Below, in pieces: positions 23,156-34,000 of a stretch of 64,000 bases of DNA. The translations under genes and the position numbers were made by a program. The stretch is from assembly GCA_029851415.1 (NCBI GenBank), contig CM056742.1, positions 150,541,121 to 150,605,120 on the forward strand, read 5' to 3'. This DNA comes from Eretmocerus hayati. Taxonomy: Eukaryota > Arthropoda > Insecta > Hymenoptera > Aphelinidae. The notes beneath the pieces are model-generated. The model worked only from the letters and a program-made list of their open reading frames with translations, was not told the DNA's origin and did no database searches. Position 1 is the first letter of the stretch; each line of letters starts with the position of its first letter.

Positions 23156-25664
23156 AGGCAGAAATTTTTGCTCGTGCACTATGAACTGTTGAAGAAAAAT
23201 TTCGCATAGACGCTATCAAACAAGAATTGAATGTCGGAAGGGAATTAATTATTGAAAAAGTCACTAAAGTCGTGGTAATAATTCACTACTATGAGATGAG
23301 GATGTTTTTTTAAAATGATGTAACCATTTGCTAGGATCTCATATCAAAAAATTGTTGGTAGGAAGAAGAAAGACATTCCATGGGCCGAAAGCTCATTGTG
23401 ACTTTCTTGGATACATATGGAACATTCACATCGACTCGAAGAACTTTGTGAAAATCTTATAACGAGAAATCCCTTTTTAGTTAAATATTAACACGATTGA
23501 TCATTCGGGAATAGTCAAAATTGGATTCTCAGAAATATCTAAGATTTTCCGGTACCCTTGGCAACATGTACAGTAATTGGCAAACACTTTCGAGACAGAA
23601 CGAAGTTAGAGCTACTTCGATCTTCGAGACATCAGATTAGTTCCGGTACAGACAAGCCGGTCTATTCAATGGATTATTCCTATCTCAGTAGAAATTAGGA
23701 TCAATCTTCATGTGACAATCACATACTTGAAACTAAATTTTCTCTCGGCGTTTTCGTAAAATCAGTAAAGACAGCGCTCCACAGCTCCGCCCCCATTCCC
23801 ACGTGGATATTGTACTCAAACTCTCAAAGTTATCCATGTTTTTGGAGAAAGTTTTCTGAGTACCATGAATCGGGTTGAAGGTGAACGCCGGGTTAACACT
23901 TTTATCTTTGTGTTTACTCGCAATCGTGTCATATTAAAGCATCGTGCAAGCTTTCAATTGGGAGCTCTTGAGTAAATTAACAAAATGAGTGCCTACATTA
24001 TGTTCTAGAGTGAGAACTGATGTAGGCACGTGCAAGGCATATGTTTCGAATAAATTTGCGTGTCCTGGTCAAATGATGTCGGTATGAATAGGAGGTAATA
24101 AGAGAAACAATGTTTTCTTGGCTACCAGAATTCGTGTTATGTGGAAAATGGATCCAACGAACTTGAATATAATACCCGTGAAATACGCGAACAAACATGC
24201 TGGAATAGAGTACGTCTGATAACTATTGAGAGAGTTCAATCAATGATTCGTATATTATTTGGGTCCTCATACTGCGATAAAGCTCTCCATAGAATTATAT
24301 AATAGCTGCGGGTCGAAATCATGCATGCTTGTATGAGATCAATTCGCACAGTTAAGGGTTGCCTTTGAGAGTAACCAAGACAGCCCCTTATTGAATGAAA
24401 ATCACTTTTCCCGCACATCTGTAAAACGGGACGTTTCACAAATCCGAGATAGTTGTAAATTTTAATCTGAGAGTATATTTTCTCAAATTTGGTTCAAATT
24501 TTTGACCCTGAAGTGATAGAATTTTTCAAAATTTAAGTTTTCGTTCATACTTTTGAGTCAGTTTGTGTGACAGTCGGATAAATGTAAAACAGTGGACGCA
24601 GAAGAATTGTCGTTAATTCACATTTGCACACAAGTTGAGAAGTCACACCAATAAACAAAAATATGATTATCAAGCTTCAAGATCAAGTCATTCCCTTGAA
24701 AGTGTTTATCATAAACAGAGCTAGAGATGGATTGAGCAGATAGATTTGCTAAAGAAAGCTGTTGTAAAATAGTAAGGTAGCACCACATCACACTTCGATA
24801 TGAGAGCGGGAATGTTGGTTTTCGTTCATTTTCCGACGAAAGCCGACGGCGAGGATCGGTTTATTACGAGATTGCAAAAACCTCTGTGTCCAAGTGCCGC
24901 ACACTATTTTTTCAAAATCGCAAAACTGTACGGAAATATTACTGCCCCGCATAAAAGATGGAGATATTGCTTTTCGATACAAGAGTGGACATGTTCGTGT
25001 TTTCTCATCAAGTGCGTGATATTTTCCGGCCTGATCCTAAAGCGAATCCCCGCACAGAAGATATGGGGTTGTACACGAGGTGCGTACACTATATTTGATG
25101 CAATTTTTTAGGCACCCAAACATCAAAAAATTGCTACAAGTATATTTTTGTTGTTTCAATTTTCTAGTGAAAACTCGGGAGCGGTGCTAGATGTCGCATT
25201 TCAGTCATCAAGGAGTGAGCAGTGAGCATTAAATTTTGTTATTGTGGTATATTTTCGAAGACCAAGGAACATAGCGGCCGATCTCACTTATAATTGATTA
25301 TGAGATTATCTCAGTATGAATGTGCAATTAGGATGAGAATAATTGGATGCAGATGGATCGAGCTTCATTCAATGTCCAAGTTAACCACTATGGGTTCAAC
25401 TACAATGTTTCCAACCACTCTCATTTAGTTGATAGACAACAACTATTTGTTGTCTTCTGAACGGAAGCCGATGATTACAAAATATGGCGCAAATATGGTC
25501 ATGTAATAAGTAGTATTAAGTGGGCTGCAAGTTTCAAGTGTACTTGTGATAAAACATTATGTGGAAGAGGAGCATTCACTATTCGATATATAGAATGGAT
25601 TGCAGGCTGAGAGTCTTATTGAATTCTACCAGGATACTTAGAAATCAACTCCAGTCTATCGAAA
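23156..25664. other. Gene-free stretch
   Basis: I see no supportable gene or repeat. The overlapping open frames at 24788-25111 on both strands are unrecognised. Confidence 0.5.
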
Positions 25665-26390
25665 CTATATTTTATTTTCATATTTCAATTCATCTTGTAG
25701 ATCCTTCACACGTATCCAATCAATATTTGGTTCATCACAAAAAATTTCAGACATTCTCACACGACTCAGGTCATCTACTTGCTGCCTCATATAATGCACT
25801 AATTTTTCAATCTTCCGGGGATCTACATTTTCCATTTTGAAAAATCTTTGCCACAGGCTATTGGCCAGGTATGTGTCATCACTCATAATTCCTTCATCGT
25901 AACCTATTAAAGCAGCCTTAAACTGATCTGACAGTAGCACCAACTGTGACTTAATAAGAGATGAATTAGTAGATCCAAGTTTCTTTGTCCTAGTTTCGGT
26001 ATCTCTCCACATGGCTTCAACAACAGAATTTCTCAACTTTAAGCCAATATCATCATCTTGCATCAATCTTAGTGATAACATATACACATGGAGCTCTGTG
26101 ATGAGGAACCATGAAAAAAATGTATCTTCCATTGAATACTCTTTGAAGAAATAGTCATAGTCTAGTCTATCAACCAGGTTCTCATATAATAGCAAACCAG
26201 TTTGACCAATTGCAATCTTTCTCAACTTATTCTTCCAATAGCTGGTGATGATATTAGTTTTGGAGTGGACAATTGCTGCACTGTGCACATGTTGCTTCTG
26301 GAGGAGTTGGTGTTTTCTGAGAGGGGTAGTCTGTAAAATTGAGGTGATGACCACTCTCCTGAAAATTCTGGCTCCAGTAGCTGCATTCAT
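25665..26390 (-). CDS. UQCC1: Ubiquinol-cytochrome c reductase complex assembly factor 1 (UQCC1/CBP3 family)
   Basis: An uninterrupted 241-residue frame whose core matches the ubiquinol-cytochrome c chaperone (Cbp3/UQCC1) family. The characteristic block with EDTFFSWFLITELHVYMLSLR, followed by VEAMWRDTETRTKKLG and later ALIGYDEGIMSDD, is clear. In yeast and mammals this family works with Cbp6/UQCC2 on the matrix side of the inner membrane and helps newly made cytochrome b enter complex III. The N-terminus (MNAATGARIFRRVV...) is basic and free of acidic residues, as expected for a mitochondrial presequence. I start at the ATG at 26388-26390, because the frame two codons upstream begins with GTG. 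No intron is needed, so the whole gene is one exon. It is divergent from the C6orf136-type gene, with 686 bp between the start codons. Total length is slightly below the human protein (about 300). Confidence 0.88.
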   Translation of the reverse strand: MNAATGARIFRRVVITSILQTTPLRKHQLLQKQHVHSAAIVHSKTNIITSYWKNKLRKIAIGQTGLLLYENLVDRLDYDYFFKEYSMEDTFFSWFLITELHVYMLSLRLMQDDDIGLKLRNSVVEAMWRDTETRTKKLGSTNSSLIKSQLVLLSDQFKAALIGYDEGIMSDDTYLANSLWQRFFKMENVDPRKIEKLVHYMRQQVDDLSRVRMSEIFCDEPNIDWIRVKDLQDELKYENKI

Positions 26391-27076
26391 CTTCACTTGT
26401 CTTCACTATGGCTGATAATACTTATTGAGTAAAAAGACCTCTTTTACATGACTCAAGAGCTTTGCAGTCAATTGTGAGAACTTCTGACTAGGTGTTACCT
26501 CATACTTCGTATCACTCGTTACGGTTGTCAAATGATGCAAATGCGAACTTCACCCTCGTGGTGCCAACGAACATAGACCCTCTATCTTCGTTGGTATGGT
26601 GCCTCGTGGTGAAATGTTTTGCAACTCGAGCAGACGTCTTTTCTTGAATCGGAGCATTCGGAGCGCGCGCCGCGGAGGGAAATCGAACTAAGATAAAATG
26701 TCCTAACCTAAACAATGGCGAAAAAATCGAAGAGCATAGCATGGGTTTTGTCGTCAGCTGTCGTCAGCTGGCAACACGGAACGGACGTCTCGGTCGATGT
26801 CGGCGCAGTTCTAAGGCTGCCTTTCCATGGCACAAATATTTTGCCAGAATCAGACCGCGAGATTTGAAAAACCCTAACCTAACAATGAGTGCGAAAGAGA
26901 TGGCACTACTTTGGTGTCTCTCTCTTACACATTGAGAGGGTACCCGCGCCATATGCCATGGAAAGGCAGCCTAAAACGTTGAAACGATACTTTGAGAAAA
27001 AGCCATAGCAAATTGAGTTGACTTCCTGGCTGACGAGCGAACGACGTAGCCCATCGTCAGGGCAAAATTGCAGAAC
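26391..27076. promoter_or_regulatory. Divergent intergenic region between UQCC1 and C6orf136-type genes
   Basis: These 686 bp separate two divergent start codons and should contain both promoters. It is GC-richer than the surroundings. There is no clear TATA box. Two short CCTAACCTAA stretches (26700, 26873) and a direct TGTCGTCAGC duplication (about 26749-26768) are visible. A MITE-like insertion occupies 26814-26972. Confidence 0.55.
26814..26972. mobile_element. MITE-like element in the divergent promoter
   Basis: Perfect 18-19-bp inverted ends, AGGCTGCCTTTCCATGGCA on the left and its complement on the right (ending about 26971), bound about 158 bp. Flanking TA or TAA on each side is compatible with a short target duplication. 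The right end lies about 105 bp upstream of the C6orf136-type start codon. Confidence 0.7.
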
Positions 27077-28731
27077 ATGTCTTTTTGTATCAGAGGAGTT
27101 TCCAATGGTGGTAGATATGTGCCCTCGATTGTCACGAGCGCACAGGGATGTGCTGCTCGTGAATTTAGCGGCCGGCAAATATCCAAAAATGTGAAATTGA
27201 CGCCGTTTTTGAACGAGGTAAATGTCTTCTTCTTCCATCTCTAAATATTTTTCTAATTCTGTCGCTGCCGTGACCCCCATCTCATTCAGAAATAGAGTCA
27301 ATTAGTGACCATGAAATGTGTGAGTTTTCTCATTGTGTTATGATTGTGAGTCTGTTTCAAACCTTACATAATGAAAATTCACACAGATTTGTCGACCAAA
27401 CTGTCTTAATTTCTCATCATGGACTCATCACTTTAAACATTATCAACAGTGTAATGAATGTACTGTACAAAATGTATTGTGTGAACTTACTCATCATTCG
27501 TCTGTCTCTTACTGCAGTTTTTGGCATCAAATGTTCCATTGAGTGCACCCTTCAGCAATGGCAATTCAAGGATATCCAATGTGGCAAAAGGGTCATCCCA
27601 AAACACGTACATACTTCCTGGCTCTACCTATTCCAATGATGTCCTCAATAGCGCTGTTGATTATCATGATGAAAGAAATGATAATTCGTACATCTTGAAC
27701 TTCAAACATAGTGACAAACTCACTGAAAAGTCATTGGCTGGTCCTCAAATCCAATACACCAAAGATCAACTTTTATTCTCCTCTATGGCCATTCCTAATT
27801 ATGACATAATGGTGATGAATAGGCAAGGGAGTCATGGTAGAGCAGAAATTATAAATGTCAGTCCACTTATTAGGAGTAGGAATCAAGTTGAGTTCTCTAC
27901 TCCTGTGAGAAATGCTACCAATTTGAAAAGTAAGGCCTCGCCAAATGCTTCTGAAGAAGGACAGTATGGAAAAGCAAGTCAAGAAGATCTTGAATATGTG
28001 TACAAAACACTGAGTGCTGATGTGAGTTTTACTATTCTCTTTCGAAACTAGCAGTTGTTGAAGAAAGTGTGTTGATGATTCATGCTGTTTCAGCTCCCTA
28101 AGTTTTTTGGAAAGTCAGTCGACTACAGAATTTATGATCCTCAAATAGAGTTTGTCAATAACATCAGAGGAACAACAACAAAGTGAGTACGGCTTAATTA
28201 TGCTATCTCAGTATGGTTCTGCCGGATAGTCTCATAATAATCTCATGTAATCCTTGCATACAAAAGGGGCATGTATGAGTATGTCAAACAGTTGGCTCTT
28301 GTGCGAGCAGTTGGTCATCTGAAATATGCATACGTCAAACTTGAGGTCTTGAAAATCACAATGCACACATCAAATAGTACTGTAAGAGTACGGTGGAGGA
28401 TAAGTGGCATTTCAGGTTTTAGAGTCATGTTTACTTTTTGGAAGTATAAGATCTGGAAGATAAAGGAATCTCTTCAGGAAAGTGAAAGGTAATTCCTTGT
28501 GTAAGACTATGTCCTCCCACGGATGACAGTGTCATTTGATATTACTATTTGCTTCAAAACTCTTACAGGTGGCATGATGGTTTTTCAACATACTATGTTG
28601 GGTCAGATGGAAAAGTGTTTAGGCATGTCGTTGACAAAGTGGTACCTGATGATTCAGAAGAAGAAGTCAAAACTAAAACTGGAATACCTCCCAAGTTGGC
28701 GTCAGAGTTGACTTGCTCAGGCTTTCATTAA
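27077..28731 (+). CDS. C6orf136-like protein (DUF2358), five exons
   Basis: Exons by reading frame and splice sites: 27077-27217, 27518-28021, 28094-28182, 28267-28488, 28569-28731. Donors are GTAAAT, GTGAGT, GTGAGT and GTAATT, and every acceptor ends in AG. The product is 372 residues. Exon 1 encodes a basic, acid-poor N-terminus ([15 protein letters not shown]...), probably a mitochondrial targeting peptide. Exon 2 is a low-conservation linker. Exons 3-5 (about residues 216-350) carry the conserved domain, with [16 protein letters not shown], then [16 protein letters not shown], then [12 protein letters not shown]. The pattern matches DUF2358 and the vertebrate C6orf136 protein, which has no established biochemical role. 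The first ATG of exon 1 is the natural start. It is divergent from UQCC1. The family call is from memory of the domain pattern. Confidence 0.78.
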
Positions 28732-29532
28732 TTTATTCAAGATTATCTATTCATCTCAACACCTTTGACTTTTTCCCATTGCAAGCTGGATAGCTGAAAC
28801 TTGTGACTCACAATTCCAAAGGTATGCTCAACAAAACGCGCTCTTTCAAATAAGGCTTCAACATCGGACCTTTCATCAGAACATTAGAGTTTTATACATT
28901 TTCTGGAAATGAAGCAAAGCACATTTCTGTGTACTGTTATTGTTTTTGAATCGCGAATTCGATGCTAGTGATATTTTATGCTATATTCAATACGTAGCCA
29001 GTATTTCAATCATGTCTATTTCTATTGTCTATTGCTGTTAGGATTCTTTCAGTCAATCTTGAAGAATTATCCTTTGTACATAATATGAAAATACTGTATA
29101 GATTAAAAGGAAATGAGTAGAAAAAAAGCTAGTCTATTTATTCGGGATGTTTCAGTCATTTGCAGAGCTCAATGTACAATTTTGAATAAGGAACGTATTT
29201 GAATCAGAGGTCTTGCAACATACTCATGAAAAGGCTGATTAAATTATGAGAGATCCAGTGAAATGAATGAATGGGGAGTACAGCAATAATAATCCTGCAA
29301 TTGAGCTCTTATTCTGGATCTAGATAATCAACCATTTTTCGAAGTTCAGTATTTATATTTCCAATATGATTATACATGTAATAACAACATCACACGCTCG
29401 CGTAAGTAATTATACGAGCGGACTCGACGTAGTAAAAATGCATTATATTCGAATCATTGAGAACCATATCACCATTTGAGATTTATCCAAAAAGTTTGAA
29501 TACTCTTTATCGCAGATTTTCAGCATCAATAG
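28732..29532. other. Intergenic stretch
   Basis: Non-coding AT-rich sequence that includes the probable 3' untranslated region of the upstream plus-strand gene. No other feature seen. Confidence 0.5.
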
Positions 29533-29622
29533 TTCGCTACCTCCTACGAAGAAAAACACGCCCTAATGTATTAGCCATATGCTTATACATTGGGAAGTGT
29601 TTCTCTTCATAGGAGGTATCGA
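29533..29622 (+). ncRNA. Candidate precursor-microRNA-like hairpin
   Basis: About 90 nt fold into one hairpin with arms of about 40 nt and a short ATTAGCCATATGCTTAT apex. The left arm TACCTCCTACGAAGA pairs with TCTTCATAGGAGGTA on the right, and the pairing continues through AAACAC/GTGTTT to AATGTAT/ATACATT. Mismatches are few and scattered, and the length and shape resemble an animal pre-miRNA. I do not recognise a known miRNA family. A small palindromic MITE would look similar. The strand is arbitrary. Confidence 0.35.
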
Positions 29623-31027
29623 ATTAATCATTGCTTCATCAGTATTTCGAATCTCAAACTTGATAAGAAAGCGAAATGACCAAGATTCACATATTAGTTT
29701 AAAACTTTCTGAATTCTTTCAATAAGAAGAGGGAGCTACAATCTAAATCTCAATCTTTCTCTGTCACTCTTTCGTTCGATGGGTCAGAAGGAAAGATTTG
29801 TTTCAATGGAAATTCATGACAACGAAACGGACTAAGATTGACCGATATGTCGGGAATTTCTCATTTTCACCCGTAGTTTTAACGAAAAAAAATCAGTGTT
29901 TTAACAGCTCACATAAGGTAATATCAGTTCTAAAGACTTGTGCGCAGCATCAAATATTTCGTCAATATTTGACAATGCATATATGTGTATTACGTTTAAG
30001 ACGAGCAGAGACTTGATCTACTGGTTTCTAAATTACATCTAGCACGACAATGTTTATTGCTTTTGATTAAACTCACATCCTCGAAATTATTCAAATATGT
30101 GGTGGAAAGTGATACGCGATAATGATGGATAGTGTATATCTCGATAATTATTACAAATATGATGAATGGATTATGCCCCAAATGATGAGCTCTGCAGATA
30201 AAGCGTATGACTTTCAACTCTATGATGCCGTATCATGAAAAATCGATCGATTTGGTTCTTCGCGAATTACATCACTTCCGATTCTCACACCACGCGTGAT
30301 CATGGGTCCGCGACCATTTAAAATACTACAGACAACGAGGAATAAGAATTGATATTGATCCCATTCGCGGGTCTCTTATCTTTGTACTTGTTCAACTTAT
30401 AACTCAATTAACATTAAGAGTCCTACATTTGCAACTTTCGAAATTCGTAGGATGATAGCTGCGAGATGATCTTGTCTTATGATGATACCCACTGTTAGTT
30501 ACTGTATCTATATTATCAACTGTATTGTGAAGCCTACCTCCTAAGAATAACAATACTAGTTTACAAATGGCTAGTCATGTTCAATTCATTCATCAATCGT
30601 GATTTTTTAACCAGATTTATGGTCTCACGTTTTCGTAGAGAATTCATGAAATCTTATCAAAAAGCGACCACAAATCCGCTCTGATCGTATCTAATTTGAA
30701 AGTATTCATCTTGTCACGATATGATATAATATAACATAATAAAATCAATTCTCGTGTAAACTAACCGTTTGCACTATCATGCCTGTGAGATTTTTGGAAA
30801 GAATAGTCATGAAAACATTTGCATCGACGATCGCATTTCTGTCAAGAAAGTTAAATGTCTTGTATTCGATTTGAAATTTTAAACTAAGCAGCCCATTGGT
30901 GTACAATGATTTCAAATGATAGACGCACTGAAATAAGCTATGAAAAATCTCAAATGTCAGTGTTCACAGATTCTCATCTTTGAACACCTCCTAACTCTTT
31001 AATCAAACGCTGAGATCCTGTCTCTCA
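29623..31027. other. Intergenic stretch downstream of the nicotinamidase gene
   Basis: AT-rich and non-coding by eye. It includes the 3' untranslated region of the minus-strand nicotinamidase gene at its right end. No repeat recognised. Confidence 0.5.
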
Positions 31028-34000
31028 TTACTCGCCAATCTCTTGTGTACCCTGAGCATGCCCGTTACCAGTGCCTTTTCCAACGACATCAGCAGCAGCG
31101 CCATTCTCTATCGAGGCCGAAATTTCCATGGCTAGCTTGTATCCAAGTTCTGGTCTACGGTCTCTGCCCTCAACCATCGCCTTTACCTGACTGGAGGTTA
31201 CGATTACCCCATTGTCTCCCATAAGTGTCGCTTTGGTTTTCTCAATGTCGACTAGGTCAACACCTCTGCAGCAGTCATCAATGAGTATCGTCCTGTAACC
31301 GCTTTTTAGTGCATCCCTTGCTGTCGCACCAACGCAAACGTCATAAGCTAGACCGCAGACGTAAATATCGCTTATACCAAGACGTTTCAATTGTGCTGAA
31401 AGTGTGGTCTCTGTAAGCCTCTTGTTGTCCCAAAACACGGAATATGAGTCGACCTCAGGATTCGTGCCTTTGTAGACTTTGACGCCTCGATCGAGGACTT
31501 TGAGTTTGGGATGAAGTTCGGCACCCCAAGAGTCTTGGACGCAGTGACGAGGCCAGAGACGCTGTTTTTGAAGTGGTGGACCACGGAAAGTTACGGTGTC
31601 GTAGACGCGGGCTTCGTCTTTTCGGATTCCGCTCGAATCGTCAAGTTCCCTGTAGGAAAAGTGAATTACCTTTGATTAAATTTGATCAGTCGACATAGTT
31701 TATGGAATCATAAGGATCGTGAAGGATTTTGAGCCAGATCGTTGTGCTATCTACAGTGTCATAAGTCATAGTCTATATAAAGAGGAACTAAGACGAGCTA
31801 TGGTACATATATCTAATGGAGAAATGTATTAACGACTTTTCGTATTCGTAAATGAGTACCTCCGTCGTGGAAACTTTGAAACAATTGTGCCTGCTTTTAC
31901 GAAGCCTTAAAACGCTTGAGGAAAAAATCTCGACGGTCATTTTTTATGTATTTTTGTGCTCTTTCTTTTTTGACCCAAGGGTACCCAAAATATTATCATC
32001 CAAAAAGGGATCAAAATGTCAGGTCCGTGTGATGTTGTTCTTCCTCTCTTCGGCCTTTGTGATTCTGCAGCACCGGGACAAAGCTTCTTAGAATGTATTT
32101 TTGTGCTCTTTCTTTTTTGACCCAAGGGTACCCAAAATATTATCATCCAAAAAGGGATCAAAATGTCAGGTCCGTGTGATGTTGTTCTTCCTCTCTTCGG
32201 CCTTTGTGATTCTGCAGCACCGGGACAAAGCTTCTTAGAGATTCGGGCAAGCAAATCCATCAAACTTGATGGTATTGAACATCAAATTCCACAGCTACAA
32301 GGACCCAAAGACCACTTTCTATGTGCGCTCTGAACTCATACATTTTGTGGCGCAGTTTTGCTTAAAATTTTACTCGCTCAGTTTTCCTCAATGAAAGTGA
32401 ACTTGCCTTGTTCCAGGCCTTTCCGCACCAATTTATTCTTGAAGTAAATTGTCAAGTGCAATTTTCTATGCCCAAAGTATTGAAAAAAATGTATTTTTAC
32501 ACTTTGGGGAGTACTTTTACGCGAAAATCTAGTTTTGAAAAATTTTCATGTCAGGTGCGTGTGGCACTAGTACGACCCTAAGACGCGAAACTACAGAGGT
32601 CCTAGTCACTGTTTCTCAAAGTATCTAATGGTCAGATCAAAATCCCAAGACCCCAAAGCTGCAGTTCAAACCGTTTGGCCGTGAGATCAATTTGAGTGGC
32701 AAAATGTCAGGTCTGTTTGTTGATCAAAATGTCAGGTCCGTGTGACGCTACCGCGTTTTTATACTGTTATCCTCATGTTAACAATATAATATGTGAAAAT
32801 ATCGATATTCATGCGCGAATTAATTAGTGCTTTGTACGTTTCAAGAAGTCGAAAAAGACATTTTATAACCTTTCAACGTGAGATTTAGGGCTGGCACATT
32901 TTCGACTCTAAGATATCGAAATTCCCGCAGAAATACTCAAATAGTATAAATGTACGACTTTTCTTAGATAAGGGTGAGAGTAGATTGAATTATGAAATCG
33001 GGGGTGATAGAAAGAGTTGCAGTATCATAATTTTAAATTTTATCAGAGACCTCATTATTGGATTCATTAATCTATTTTATTTTGCTTGCAATTAGGATTG
33101 TCACACCTGATACTCTACTTGTCAGGGTCGAACTGGGGCCTCAAAAGGGCCTGGGAATTATAGGTGGCCTTTTCTAAGAAGCAAAAAAAGTCATCGATTA
33201 ATATTCTTGTCAACCTAGCGGTGTCATCGGTGAAAAACACTTGATTATAAATTTCGTGATATTTGCAGATCCTTTGGGGGAGGGGAAGACATTGCTCGAA
33301 ACACTTCACTGGTATCAGAGACTGGACTGATTAAGTCCTCACGTTCAATTTTTATCAATAGATCTTTTTCCTGAGCTCATCAGCACAGAGGCTTCTACGT
33401 AATCCTTCGTGAGTAGTTCCACGTCAATTCAGCAAGGTTTTCTCCGACCATTTTTTTTATCCCTCCATAGGTTTCTTTCCCATTTCATAGTGTTGAAAAA
33501 AGATGGTTCTAACCATTTACAGGGCTAAAAAATATTTTTTGCATCACCCAGGTCTATATAAGTGATTTTGTGATAAATCTAAGATCTGAAACATTGCCTA
33601 GGTAATTTGCATATAGCTTTTGACCATCCTCATCAATCGCAGGCCGGCTCACGGCATTCAAAAGAGGAGTCAAAAACCTATTGATTTACCACCTGCGAAG
33701 CCTTCTAAAAGTCGTCTGGTCCTTGCCAGACTCAAAATAACCTTGATTCACGGTGTTGCCCATATGTTTTTTGACCCCCCAAAAAGACATTTTGTAATTG
33801 TTTTCCAATTGATATTGTTCCAACCAACACGAAAAAAAAATTCGAGTATATCCTTTGAGATAAGGCTTCTCTGGAATTTTTTTGTGCGTAAAAATGTCAA
33901 AAAAAGTAGAAAATGATTTATTATGAAGCCGGAACTTTTTGTTGAGCTCTGAAATTGTTTTCATCGTGTTTGCCAAGTCATTTACATCGAAAACGTTAAT

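Noticed and set aside
21889..23264. Several 88-111-codon frames rich in Gly, Asn, Ile, Phe and Ser
   Set aside because: They are translations of the GGAATATTCC-type array on both strands, not proteins.
24788..25111. Overlapping 103-codon plus and 64-codon minus frames
   Set aside because: No family resemblance and mutual overlap; no splice support.
26699..26885. CCTAACCTAA words resembling the insect telomere repeat TTAGG
   Set aside because: Only two isolated two-unit matches; this is not an array.
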